A stretch of DNA of 29,431 nt from Thermoleophilia bacterium (GCA_025934335.1 JAICYG010000008.1:1-29431), one strand, 5' to 3'. Numbered from the stretch's first letter, positions 1 through 7,138 are shown. Made by a program: numbers and translations. Notes: generated by a model not told the origin, from the letters alone.

Positions 1-52
1 AGTCGGAGAGCGCCCGCGAGAGCGCGCCGCCCGCGTGGAAGACGTCGTCCAT
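1..52 (-). CDS. N-terminus of a truncated gene, possibly a DinG-like helicase
   Basis: Only the first 17 codons are inside the window. The ATG lies at 52-50 on the minus strand and the reading frame runs open to base 1 (MDDVFHAGGALSRALSD). The pattern of an acidic start followed by a GG-LxRAL stretch resembles the beginning of DinG-type ATP-dependent helicases, but 17 residues cannot settle a family. A perfect LexA-type operator lies 23 bases upstream of the ATG, which favours an SOS-controlled DNA-repair gene. The start codon has no good ribosome binding site. Product assignment is inference from the operator and this short similarity. Confidence 0.45.
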   Translation of the reverse strand, partial: MDDVFHAGGALSRALSD

Positions 53-75
53 CCGTGCAGAAGAGCGTACGCGGC

Positions 76-89
76 CGAACGGATGTTCC
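76..89. promoter_or_regulatory. LexA (SOS) operator
   Basis: The 14 bases CGAACGGATGTTCC match the Gram-positive/actinobacterial LexA (DinR) box CGAACRNRYGTTYC at every position. It sits 24-37 bases upstream of the minus-strand start codon at 52, where a repressor would block the promoter of that truncated gene. No other GAAC-N4-GTTC site was noticed in the intergenic regions of this window. Confidence 0.7.
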
Positions 90-153
90 CCCTGCCGCGA
101 AGGGCGTTTCCGCCGATTTGTTCGCATTTTGCGACATTCCCGGCACGAAGTTG

Positions 154-183
154 TTGACGGGCCGCTGCGCCGCGCGTTAGGTT
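154..183 (+). promoter_or_regulatory. Predicted housekeeping sigma promoter (TTGACG-18-TAGGTT)
   Basis: TTGACG at 154-159 is separated by 18 bases from TAGGTT at 178-183. This fits the actinobacterial sigma-70 pattern TTGACN-(17-18)-TANNNT. The expected transcription start is about base 190, exactly where a long hairpin begins. The nearest downstream coding start is rmuC at 330, with a strong terminator in between, so the promoter most likely serves the short RNA described separately. Confidence 0.55.
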
Positions 184-189
184 CCCTGC

Positions 190-272
190 GTCGGATCCGG
201 TAGCTCTTCGGAGTCGCTGGATCCGGCACTCAGCCCCGGCGGCTCCTCGGAGTCGGTGGGGCTGATTTTTTT
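190..272 (+). ncRNA. Candidate small structured RNA: two tandem hairpins ending in a U7 terminator
   Basis: No plausible protein is encoded between 53 and 329. Bases 190-206 and 211-227 form a 17-pair stem (several G-U pairs, one A-C mismatch) capped by a TTCG tetraloop closed by C-G. Bases 231-245 and 250-264 form a second 15-pair stem (one G-G mismatch) with a CTCG loop, followed by A and seven T. The two loop regions are near-repeats (GCTCTTCGGAGTCGCTGG at 203-220 and GCTCCTCGGAGTCGGTGG at 242-259). A promoter predicted at 154-183 would start transcription near 190, giving an RNA of roughly 83 bases. It could instead be a leader/attenuator of rmuC, but rmuC appears to have its own -10 box at 314-319. 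I do not recognise a known RNA family. Confidence 0.5.
231..272 (+). terminator. Intrinsic (Rho-independent) terminator upstream of rmuC
   Basis: The stem is 231-245 with 250-264, outer seven pairs CAGCCCC/GGGGCTG, and it is followed by A and T7 at 266-272. Such a clean T-run is exceptional in this GC-rich window and only makes sense for plus-strand transcription. No plus-strand gene precedes it, which is the main argument for a short RNA at 190-272. Confidence 0.7.
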
Positions 273-313
273 GCGCAGAGGCAGGGCGCCGGCGTGCCGT
301 CCGACGCGTTCTC

Positions 314-319
314 TAGCGT
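314..319 (+). promoter_or_regulatory. -10 box of rmuC (near-leaderless)
   Basis: TAGCGT lies 10 bases before the ATG at 330, and no Shine-Dalgarno sequence precedes that ATG. With initiation 6-8 bases past the box, the mRNA leader would be only 2-4 bases long. Confidence 0.35.
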
Positions 320-329
320 TTGTCGGCCC

Positions 330-1436
330 ATGACAGCTCTGGTCGGCATCCTCGTCCTCGCCGCCGCCCTGGTCGGCGCCCTCGCCTGGCTCGTCCGCGC
401 GACGCGGTCGGGGCAGGATGCGCTCGGGGCTGCGCTCGGCTCGCTCGCCGCCGACACGTCCGGCGCCCTCACCGAGCTGCGGTCCGAGACAGCCCGGCAG
501 CTCGTCGACCGGAACGCGGAGGTCGACCGCCGCCTCGGGACGCTCGCCGAGACGCTCGACCGCCGGCTCGGCCAGCTCGACGGCAAGGTCGACCGGCGGC
601 TGGAGGCGGCGCAGCGCACGACGACCGAGATCCACGAGCGCCTCGGCAAGGTCGACAGCGCGGCTGTCCAGATGCTCGAGCGCGCGAAGGACCTCTCACG
701 CCTCGAACAGGCCCTACGCCCGCCGAAGGCACGCGGCGGCTTCGGTGAGCTGCTGCTCGAGAACCTGCTCCGCGATCGGCTCCCGCCAAGCGCCTTCCAG
801 ATGCAGTACGGGTTCTCGACGGGCGAGCGCGTCGACGCGATCGTGCGCGGCGGCAGCCTGTTGATCCCGATCGACTCGAAGTTCCCGCTCGACAACTACC
901 AGCGGATCGTCGAGGCGTCGTCCGACGACGAGCGGCAGCTGGCCGAGAAGGCGTTCGCGCGCGACGTACGCGCCCACGTCGACGCGATCGCCGCGAAGTA
1001 CGTCCGCCCCGACGAGGGCACGTCCGACTTCGCGTTCATGTACATCCCGGTCGAGGCGGTCTACTACGAACTCGCGTGCGGCAAGACGGCCTCGACGCTG
1101 CAGTACGCGCACGAGCAGCGCGTCTTCCCCATGTCGCCGTCGACGTTCACGGCGTACCTGCAGGTGATCGCGTTCGGCCTGCGCGGGATGCAGATCGAGC
1201 AGCGCGCGCATGAGGTGATGGCTTACGTGGCCGACCTGACCCGCGACTTCGAGAAGTTCCAGGACGACTTCGAGCTCGTCGGGAAGCACCTGGGCAATGC
1301 GCAGAGCAAGTTCGTCTCGGCGGACAAACGCCTTGACAAGTTCGCGGGGAAGCTCGAGCGGGCGAGCGAGGAGGCGGAGGTCGACGAGATCGAGGGCGAC
1401 GTCGACGAGCCGCCCTTCGCGATCGAAGCGGCGTAA
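330..1436 (+). CDS. rmuC: DNA recombination protein RmuC
   Basis: RmuC proteins limit inversion at short inverted repeats and carry a predicted PD-(D/E)XK-type nuclease core anchored by a coiled coil. The 368-residue product begins with one membrane segment (about residues 3-21), followed by a long heptad-like coiled coil rich in E, R and L (about 40-135). Next come the RmuC core motifs GGFGELLLENLL and IDSKFPLDNYQ, and an acidic tail. ATG 330 is preferred over the in-frame GTG at 294 because it places the hydrophobic anchor at the N-terminus. The gene follows the terminator at 231-272 and ends 11 bases before the M24 peptidase gene, so the two may share a transcript. Its position beside an SOS-boxed gene fits a DNA-maintenance role. 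Confidence 0.93.
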   Translation: MTALVGILVLAAALVGALAWLVRATRSGQDALGAALGSLAADTSGALTELRSETARQLVDRNAEVDRRLGTLAETLDRRLGQLDGKVDRRLEAAQRTTTEIHERLGKVDSAAVQMLERAKDLSRLEQALRPPKARGGFGELLLENLLRDRLPPSAFQMQYGFSTGERVDAIVRGGSLLIPIDSKFPLDNYQRIVEASSDDERQLAEKAFARDVRAHVDAIAAKYVRPDEGTSDFAFMYIPVEAVYYELACGKTASTLQYAHEQRVFPMSPSTFTAYLQVIAFGLRGMQIEQRAHEVMAYVADLTRDFEKFQDDFELVGKHLGNAQSKFVSADKRLDKFAGKLERASEEAEVDEIEGDVDEPPFAIEAA

Positions 1437-1447
1437 GCTCGCGCACT

Positions 1448-2620
1448 GTGATCGCGCCGGAGGAATTCGCCGAACGGCGGGGGCGCCTGCTCGAGCACGC
1501 GAAGGCGCAGGGCGCGAGCGGCTATGTCCTCTTCGGCCCCGATTACGTCCACTACTTCACGGGCTTCTGGTTCCTCTCGAACGAGCGCCCGATCGTCTAC
1601 GTCCAGAGCGCGACGGGCGAGGACGCCATCTTCGTGCCCGAGTTCGAGCTCGAGCGCACGCGGGCGGAAGCGTCGTTCGAGCGGATCGAAACGTACCCGG
1701 AGTACCCCGGCGAGGAGCATCCGCTCCGCGTCTTCGCCCGTCTGCTTCGCGACCTCGGGATCGGCGGGCGCGTCGCAGCCGACCAGGACGGCTACCCCGG
1801 CATCCTCGGCTACCGCGGCCCGCCGCTCAGCGAGGTCACGGGCATGACGGTCGTGGCCGTGGGCGACGCGATCGAGCACATGCTGGCGCGGAAAAGCCCG
1901 GCCGAGATCGAGCTGATCCGCGAGAGCGGCCGCTGGTGCGCGCGCGCCCACCGGCTCCTCGAGGAGCACACGCGCGTCGGCGTGACCGAGGCGGCGGCGA
2001 GCCTGCGCGCGCAGCAGGAGGCGACGCTCGCGATGCTGGCGGAGCACGGCTCGCGCGGACTGCTCGGCTCCGGCGACGGGGTCAAGGCGGGCTACCGCGG
2101 CCAGATCGGAAGGCGGAGCGCGTGGGCGCACGCCGTTGCGCACGACATCACGTTCGCGCGCGGCGACGTGCTGGTCTCCGAGACCGGCGCGCCCGTCTGG
2201 GGCTACCAGGCGGAGCTCGAGCGGGCGCTCGTGATCGGCCCGCCGACCGACCGCATGCGGTGGCTCTTCGACCGCATGCTCGCCTCGCGGCAGGTCGCGT
2301 TCGCGGCGATCCGGCCGGGAGCGACCTGTGCGGATGTCGATGCGGCGGTGCTCCGCTACTTCGCCGACAACGACCTGCTGCCGTACTGGCGCCAGCACAC
2401 CGGCCACGGCACGGGCCTGCGGAACCACGAGGCGCCGTTCCTGGACGTCGGCGACTCGACACCGCTCGAGCCGGGGATGGTCTTCACGATCGAACCGGGG
2501 CTCTACGACCCCGACGTCGGCGGCTTCCGCCACTCCGACACCGTCGCCGTCACCGACGAGGGCTACGAGCTACTGACCGACTACCCCGACGACCTCGAGA
2601 GCCTGACGCTGCCCGTGTAG
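1448..2620 (+). CDS. M24 family (Xaa-Pro aminopeptidase/creatinase fold) protein with non-canonical metal ligands
   Basis: This 390-residue protein has the two-domain layout of aminopeptidase P/prolidase: an N-terminal creatinase-like domain (1-150) and a C-terminal pita-bread domain (about 150-385). C-terminal hallmarks are HTGHGTGLRNHEAP (H320) and PGMVFTIEPGLY (E349). The two Asp metal ligands of classical members are Glu here (E245 in SETGA, E256 in GYQAE), and the last Glu ligand is Ser (S363 in RHSDT). Proline peptidase activity is therefore not assured; a creatinase-, DMSP-lyase- or other M24-type reaction is possible. The start is GTG with no clear ribosome binding site, but TAAGCT lies 8 bases upstream, overlapping the rmuC stop codon. 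A strong hairpin follows the stop. Confidence 0.85.
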   Translation: MIAPEEFAERRGRLLEHAKAQGASGYVLFGPDYVHYFTGFWFLSNERPIVYVQSATGEDAIFVPEFELERTRAEASFERIETYPEYPGEEHPLRVFARLLRDLGIGGRVAADQDGYPGILGYRGPPLSEVTGMTVVAVGDAIEHMLARKSPAEIELIRESGRWCARAHRLLEEHTRVGVTEAAASLRAQQEATLAMLAEHGSRGLLGSGDGVKAGYRGQIGRRSAWAHAVAHDITFARGDVLVSETGAPVWGYQAELERALVIGPPTDRMRWLFDRMLASRQVAFAAIRPGATCADVDAAVLRYFADNDLLPYWRQHTGHGTGLRNHEAPFLDVGDSTPLEPGMVFTIEPGLYDPDVGGFRHSDTVAVTDEGYELLTDYPDDLESLTLPV

Positions 2621-2642
2621 TGCCGGGCGCCGGCCTGTGGGG

Positions 2643-2675
2643 GCGGCGCCCGCGCCACCGCAGCGCGGGCGCCGC
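2643..2675. terminator. GC-rich hairpin between convergent genes
   Basis: GCGGCGCCCGCGC (2643-2655) and its exact complement (2663-2675) form a perfect 13-pair stem with a 7-base loop. It lies between the stops of the M24 gene (plus) and the small secreted protein gene (minus), so it can serve both strands. There is no T-run, as is usual for high-GC actinobacterial terminators. Confidence 0.65.
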
Positions 2676-2682
2676 AACCGCT

Positions 2683-3033
2683 TCAGCGGACGATGAGCTT
2701 CAGGTGATTGTCGTCCGGCGCCTGGCCGACCATCGTGATCGTGTAGGTACCCGCGCCGAGCGCGATCGTCCTGCCGACGCCGTCGCGCCGCACCGTGCCC
2801 GCTCCGACCACCTTCAGTGTCGCCTCGTCCACGTTGAAGAGACGGACGGGCCCCGCGACCACGAGCTTGGTCTTCGGCTTCCCGCCCACGGAGAACCAGT
2901 GGCACCCGGGATCGTGCATGACCACGGTCACCCGAGTAGCGGCGCGGGTGTACGTCGTTGAACCGGCCAACGCCTGGCCCGCTCCGACAGCCAGCAGCGC
3001 GACGGTGAGATAGAGCAGCGCGATCCTCTTCAT
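2683..3033 (-). CDS. Small secreted protein of unknown function
   Basis: The 116-residue product has a clear Sec signal peptide: MKR, a hydrophobic core to about residue 20, and an ALAG-type cleavage site near 23-24. The mature part of about 92 residues is predicted to be beta-rich. It contains one Cys (DPGCHWFSVGGK) and the motif FNVDEATLKVVG, ending in a short GTYTITMVG strand. This is suggestive of a small beta-sandwich such as a cupredoxin-like fold, but no copper ligand set is evident and I do not assign a function. The start is secure: a strong GGGAGGA ribosome binding site at 3041-3047 sits 7 bases before the ATG. It is transcribed in the same direction as the baeRF gene, whose stop is 120 bases upstream. 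Confidence 0.75.
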   Translation of the reverse strand: MKRIALLYLTVALLAVGAGQALAGSTTYTRAATRVTVVMHDPGCHWFSVGGKPKTKLVVAGPVRLFNVDEATLKVVGAGTVRRDGVGRTIALGAGTYTITMVGQAPDDNHLKLIVR

Positions 3034-3153
3034 GATCCTGTCCTCCCGCCCGCCCTGGGATTCGGTTTCCCCGCATCCTGAGCACCGGGGGCGCGCGGGG
3101 CGTCCGCGGCGCTCGGTAAAGCGGATCGGTAGTTCGCCACAGGGCCAGAGGCC

Positions 3154-4284
3154 TCAGTAGCGAAGCAGCGCGCCGATCCCCTTCGCGTCGCCGAGTGCAC
3201 CGGCACCGACGCGGACGATCGAGCCCCCGTTCGCGAGCACCTGGTGCAGCGCGAGGTCGACGGCGTCGTCACGCTCCTCGAGCTTCGTCCCGTCGAGCGG
3301 GCAGTCACCGCCGTCGGCGGAGGCGCGGCCGCACTGAGGGCACTCCCAGGCGCGTGCCTGTGCGCCCTCCTCGACGAGCAGCACGTCGACCCTCGCATCG
3401 GACGCGGCGTCGAGCACCTGCTTCCAGCCCGTCGCGGAACGCTCGCCGCGACCGTGCAGCTCCTCGAACCGGACGAGGGCATGACGGTCGGCGCGGGCGC
3501 GGGCCTCGTCGAGGAGCGGGCGGACGACGTCGAGCAGCTCGCTCGGCCCCGCGTGCGCCTCGGCCGACGCCCAGCCGACGATCGCCGCGCGCGCCTCGTT
3601 CGAGAGCTCCGACTCGAACTCGCCCCGCAGCTCCAGCGGCCCGACGACGACCATGCGCAGCCCGCCGGCGCGGGCATGCTCGTCGAGGGCGCCGCCGATC
3701 GACTTCAGGTGCTGCTGGACGAGGTTCTCGATGTGCCGCTGGTAGCGCCCCTGCGACCAGCCGCCCTGGTCGTGCTGTCCCGGCTGCTCCTCGTACTCGT
3801 CTGCGACCTCCTGCAGGCGGCCTCCCTCGAGGCGGTAGATCGTGCCCCGCTCCCTGCCGACGACGGCGACGAGGGAGCCGTCGCGGTCGAGCGCGCCGGC
3901 GAGCGGCGCCAGGTGCAGCGACGGCCCGACGTGGACGGAGTCGCCCGTGCCGTCGGGGAGCGGGACGGCGTGGAAGAACCCCTCGGCGGAGGCGGCGAAG
4001 ACGGCGACGCCGCGGGAGCCGTGGTGGTCGAACTCGTCCGACCACCAGTCCCGGATCCGCGCGATGTCGTCGCGGACGGCGAGGCGACACTCACGGCCCC
4101 GTCCGGAGTGCGCCTCAGCGGCCTTCTCGGCCTCCGAGAGAACGGCGTTGAACTTCGTCTGGACGTCCGGGATCGTCGGCGTCGCAGACGGGTCGAGGTC
4201 GAGGTAGATGCTGATCGCGCAGCCGTTCGCGGCCCGGACGCCCGCGAGGCCGCGCAGGGTGTCGGTGGTGACAGCGGTGGCCAT
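3154..4284 (-). CDS. Bacterial archaeo-eukaryotic release factor (baeRF/Vms1-like) family protein
   Basis: This 376-residue protein resembles the baeRF families, bacterial relatives of eRF1/Vms1 that are thought to act at the ribosomal peptidyl-transferase centre or on stalled peptidyl-tRNA. Residues 1-150 form the N-terminal alpha/beta part. Residues 170-182 carry QHDQGGWSQGRYQ, whose GGWSQ (174-178; bases 3751-3765) corresponds to the catalytic GGQ/GGxxQ loop. The middle part (205-270) is RNase H-like. The C-terminal part (285-376) is L7Ae/eRF1-domain-3-like with a zinc-knuckle-like CPQCG...CPLDG (C315, C318, C328; the expected fourth Cys is Asp). It most resembles what is called family 10, but the subfamily is uncertain. 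It is divergent from trxB with about 100 bases between them. The cellular role in bacteria is unproven. Confidence 0.8.
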   Translation of the reverse strand: MATAVTTDTLRGLAGVRAANGCAISIYLDLDPSATPTIPDVQTKFNAVLSEAEKAAEAHSGRGRECRLAVRDDIARIRDWWSDEFDHHGSRGVAVFAASAEGFFHAVPLPDGTGDSVHVGPSLHLAPLAGALDRDGSLVAVVGRERGTIYRLEGGRLQEVADEYEEQPGQHDQGGWSQGRYQRHIENLVQQHLKSIGGALDEHARAGGLRMVVVGPLELRGEFESELSNEARAAIVGWASAEAHAGPSELLDVVRPLLDEARARADRHALVRFEELHGRGERSATGWKQVLDAASDARVDVLLVEEGAQARAWECPQCGRASADGGDCPLDGTKLEERDDAVDLALHQVLANGGSIVRVGAGALGDAKGIGALLRY

Positions 4285-4391
4285 ACCGCCCTCATTGCCG
4301 GACGCAGGGAGAAGTACGCATGGGAACGTCCAGCCGCCCCGTGACGTTTACTACTGCGAGGCACAATTTCGAGACGAGCAAGAGGAGCACC

Positions 4392-5357
4392 GTGAACGAC
4401 CCGGAGACGCGTGAACTGATCATCATCGGCGGCGGCCCCGCCGGCTACACCGCCGCGCTGTACGCGGCGCGCGCCGATCTCGAGCCGCTCGTGATCGAGG
4501 GCTTCCAGTGGGGCGGCCAGCTGATGATCACGAGCGACGTCGAGAACTACCCCGGCTATCCCGACGGCGTGATGGGCCCGGAGATGATGGCCGACTTCCG
4601 CCGCCAGGCCGAGAAGTTCGGCGCGGAGTTCCTGACCGACGACGTGACGAGGGTGGATTTCTCGGGCGGGCTGCTCCGGGTGTCGGTCGGTGACGACGAG
4701 TACGCGGCACGCGCGGTGATCGTCGCCACAGGCGCGACCGCCCGCTTCCTCGGCATCCCGTCGGAGGAGAAGCACAAGGGCCGAGGCGTCTCCGCCTGCG
4801 CGACCTGCGACGCGGCGTTCTTCCGCGACCGGGACGTGTACGTGGTCGGCGGCGGCGACTCCGCATTCGAGGAGGCGCTCTTCCTCACGAAGTTCGCCTC
4901 GCGCGTGCACCTCGTGCACCGGCGCGACGAGTTCCGGGCGTCGAAGATCATGATCGACCGCGCCGAGCGCAACGAGAAGCTCGACTTCGTCCTCAACGCG
5001 GTCGTCGACGAGATCGTCGGCAACGTGAAGGTCGAGGCGCTCCGGTTGCGCAGCACCGTCACCGGCGAGACGTGGGAGGTGCCCGCGGACGGCCTCTTCG
5101 TCGCGATCGGGCACGACCCGAACACGGCCCTTTTCCGCGACCAGCTCGACCACGACGACCAGGGCTATCTCGTGACGAAGCCGGGCTCGACGGCCACGAA
5201 CGTACCGGGCGTCTTCGCGGCGGGCGACGTGCAGGACCACACCTATCGCCAGGCGATCACCGCCGCCGGTTCGGGCTGCATGGCGGCGCTCGACGCCGAG
5301 CGGTTCCTCGCCTCGCTCGAGGGTCACCCCGGCACGGCCCTCACCGCCGGCCGGTAG
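4392..5357 (+). CDS. trxB: Thioredoxin-disulfide reductase
   Basis: This is an FAD-dependent NADPH:thioredoxin oxidoreductase, a cytoplasmic enzyme that keeps thioredoxin reduced. The 321-residue product has the FAD-binding motif IIIGGGPAGYTAALYAA near the N-terminus, the redox-active CATC (in ACATCDAAFF), and the NADPH-binding VVGGGDSAFEEA. It ends with the FAD signature GVFAAGDVQDHTYRQAITAAGSG. GTG 4392 is chosen over the longer in-frame ATG 4320 because GAGGAG at 4382-4387 is a good ribosome binding site and the FAD motif then sits at the usual distance from the N-terminus. Its 3' end overlaps the convergent GTPase gene by 34 bases. Confidence 0.95.
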   Translation: MNDPETRELIIIGGGPAGYTAALYAARADLEPLVIEGFQWGGQLMITSDVENYPGYPDGVMGPEMMADFRRQAEKFGAEFLTDDVTRVDFSGGLLRVSVGDDEYAARAVIVATGATARFLGIPSEEKHKGRGVSACATCDAAFFRDRDVYVVGGGDSAFEEALFLTKFASRVHLVHRRDEFRASKIMIDRAERNEKLDFVLNAVVDEIVGNVKVEALRLRSTVTGETWEVPADGLFVAIGHDPNTALFRDQLDHDDQGYLVTKPGSTATNVPGVFAAGDVQDHTYRQAITAAGSGCMAALDAERFLASLEGHPGTALTAGR

Positions 5358-7018
5358 CCGGCGAAGCTCGACTCGAGCACGCCCTCGCCGCGGGTCAGCC
5401 CGGGCAGCTGCCGCCGCAGGCCTGCGACGCGCACCGCGGGAAGCTCGCCCGAGAAAACGGCGCGATCCGGGGCTCCGGGCTCGGGCACGTCGAGCGTCGC
5501 GCCGAGGCGGACGGCGGCCGCCATGGTCGCGCCGAGGGCCGCCGCGGGCAGCTCGACGCGGATCCGGTGCACCGGCTCGCACACGACCGTGCCCGCGCGC
5601 TCGAGCGCCTGCCGGAGGACGAGCGGCGTCAGGCCGCGATAGTCCGCGGCCGTGCTCAGCGGGCCGCGGCGCGACGGCGGCCCGTCGGCGAGGCTGTACC
5701 AGCAGTCCGTCATCGTCACGACGCAGTCGGTCACCTCGCGGCCGCGCGGTCCGACACGAAGCGCCTCGCGGACGTACTCGTCCACCGCGGCTTCGAACTC
5801 CTCCCGTCGCTTGTACGCGTACAGCGGCACGCGCCGGTGGTCGACGGCGAGCCGGAAGGAGACGCCGGAGCCTGCGTGCGCCGGCTCGACGCGAAGGCCG
5901 ACCTGGGCGTGGAACGGGTTCGAGGACGCATTCAGAAGCTCCACGGCCTCGCCGATCCCGACCGGCCGCTCGATGTACACCGGCGTCGTATCGCGGAAAT
6001 GCGCGGCGACGTCGTAGTCGTCGGCGAGCGTCGCCTCGAGCACCTCCTTCTGCACCTCGCCGTAGAGCAGCACCGACAGCTCGTCCCGTCGGCGCACGCC
6101 GATGAGCGGGTCCTGCTCCGCGAGCTCGTCGAGCGCCGCCTTCAGCCGGGTCGCGTGCGCCGGGTCGACCGCCTCGACGATCGACTCCAGCGTCGGCGGC
6201 GCGAACTGCCGGGGCGCCTCGCCTCTCGTGCCGAGACGGTCACCGACGCGTATGGAGCGAAGGCCCCGAACCCTCGCAATCTGCCCGGCCGCGACCTCCC
6301 GACTCCGAACAGCGCCGCGCTCGCCGAATACCTCGATCCCCGTGACCTTGTCGTCGCCGACGCGCTCGCGCACGCGGAGCGTTCCTGCGAAGACGCGGAC
6401 ATAGAGGACCTTCTCGCGGTGCCGGTCGCGCTCGATCTTGAACACCGCGGCGGCGAGCGGGCCGGCCGCCTCCCCCGGTGAGGGAGCGAGGCGCGCCATT
6501 GCCCGGCGGAGCTCGTCGAGCCCTTCGCCTGTGATCGCAGAACCGGCGAGCACGGCCGCATCCGTGTCGAGTCGCGAGCGAATCTCATCCGTGACGCGCC
6601 CCACATCGGCGCCGGCGCGGTCCGTCTTGTTGACGAAGAGGAGCGTCGGAACGTGCAGCCGCTGCAGCGCGCGCCACAGGACAAGGGTCTGTGCCTGCAC
6701 GCCCTCGACCGCCGAGAGCACGAGCACCGCACCGTCGAGCACGGCGAGTGCGCGCTCGACCTCGGCGATGAAGTCCGGATGGCCGGGCGTGTCGATCAGG
6801 TTGACGACGATGCCGTCGAGTGGGAACGAGACGACGGCCGTCCTGATCGTGATCCCCCGGGCGCGCTCGAGCGCGAGCGTGTCTGCCTGCGTCGTCCCGC
6901 GGTCGACGCTGCCGAGCGTGCGGATGACGCCGGCGTCGTAGAGAAGCCGCTCGCCGAGAGTCGTCTTACCGGCGTCTACATGCGCCAGGATCCCGAGGTT
7001 GAGGGTTGGATGCAGCAC
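5324..7018 (-). CDS. Tet(M)/OtrA-like ribosomal protection GTPase (EF-G family)
   Basis: Translational GTPase of the EF-G superfamily, 564 residues. The G domain holds AHVDAGKTT (12-20), RGITI (54-58), DTPGH with catalytic His80, NKTD (130-133) and a GSA G5 motif. Domain II and the elongation-factor-like domains III-V follow. The stretch LSTAADYRGLTPLVL with the preceding loop matches the domain IV region by which Tet(M)/OtrA proteins displace tetracycline; the loop has an OtrA-like insertion in place of Tet(M)'s YSP tip. The protein ends about where the final Tet(M) helix would begin, so that helix seems to be missing (Tet(M) is about 639 residues). It may be a chromosomal resistance determinant or a housekeeping paralogue; no resistance context is visible. 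GTG 7018 follows GGAGGT at 7027-7032. Confidence 0.85.
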   Translation of the reverse strand: MLHPTLNLGILAHVDAGKTTLGERLLYDAGVIRTLGSVDRGTTQADTLALERARGITIRTAVVSFPLDGIVVNLIDTPGHPDFIAEVERALAVLDGAVLVLSAVEGVQAQTLVLWRALQRLHVPTLLFVNKTDRAGADVGRVTDEIRSRLDTDAAVLAGSAITGEGLDELRRAMARLAPSPGEAAGPLAAAVFKIERDRHREKVLYVRVFAGTLRVRERVGDDKVTGIEVFGERGAVRSREVAAGQIARVRGLRSIRVGDRLGTRGEAPRQFAPPTLESIVEAVDPAHATRLKAALDELAEQDPLIGVRRRDELSVLLYGEVQKEVLEATLADDYDVAAHFRDTTPVYIERPVGIGEAVELLNASSNPFHAQVGLRVEPAHAGSGVSFRLAVDHRRVPLYAYKRREEFEAAVDEYVREALRVGPRGREVTDCVVTMTDCWYSLADGPPSRRGPLSTAADYRGLTPLVLRQALERAGTVVCEPVHRIRVELPAAALGATMAAAVRLGATLDVPEPGAPDRAVFSGELPAVRVAGLRRQLPGLTRGEGVLESSFAGYRPAVRAVPG

Positions 7019-7138
7019 GGTTCATGACCTCCGAAGTGGTGGTGAAGCTCTTCGCGATGGACATGAAGCTCGTGCGCATGCGCCCTCCTCGGGTCGCCCG
7101 GCGTTTCCAGGCTCCCATCATACGTCCGGCGGGCGGCC

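Noticed and set aside
177..635. Minus-strand frame ending in repeated Asp-Ser-Glu-Glu motifs
   Set aside because: The acidic repeats are just the translation of the two similar hairpins at 190-264; the rest is antisense to rmuC.
1223..2533. A 436-codon minus-strand frame across rmuC and the M24 gene
   Set aside because: Spans the junction of two clear plus-strand genes and has a shadow-type composition.
4320..4391. N-terminal extension of trxB to ATG 4320
   Set aside because: Would add 24 polar residues before the FAD motif; the GTG at 4392 has the better ribosome binding site and gives the family length.
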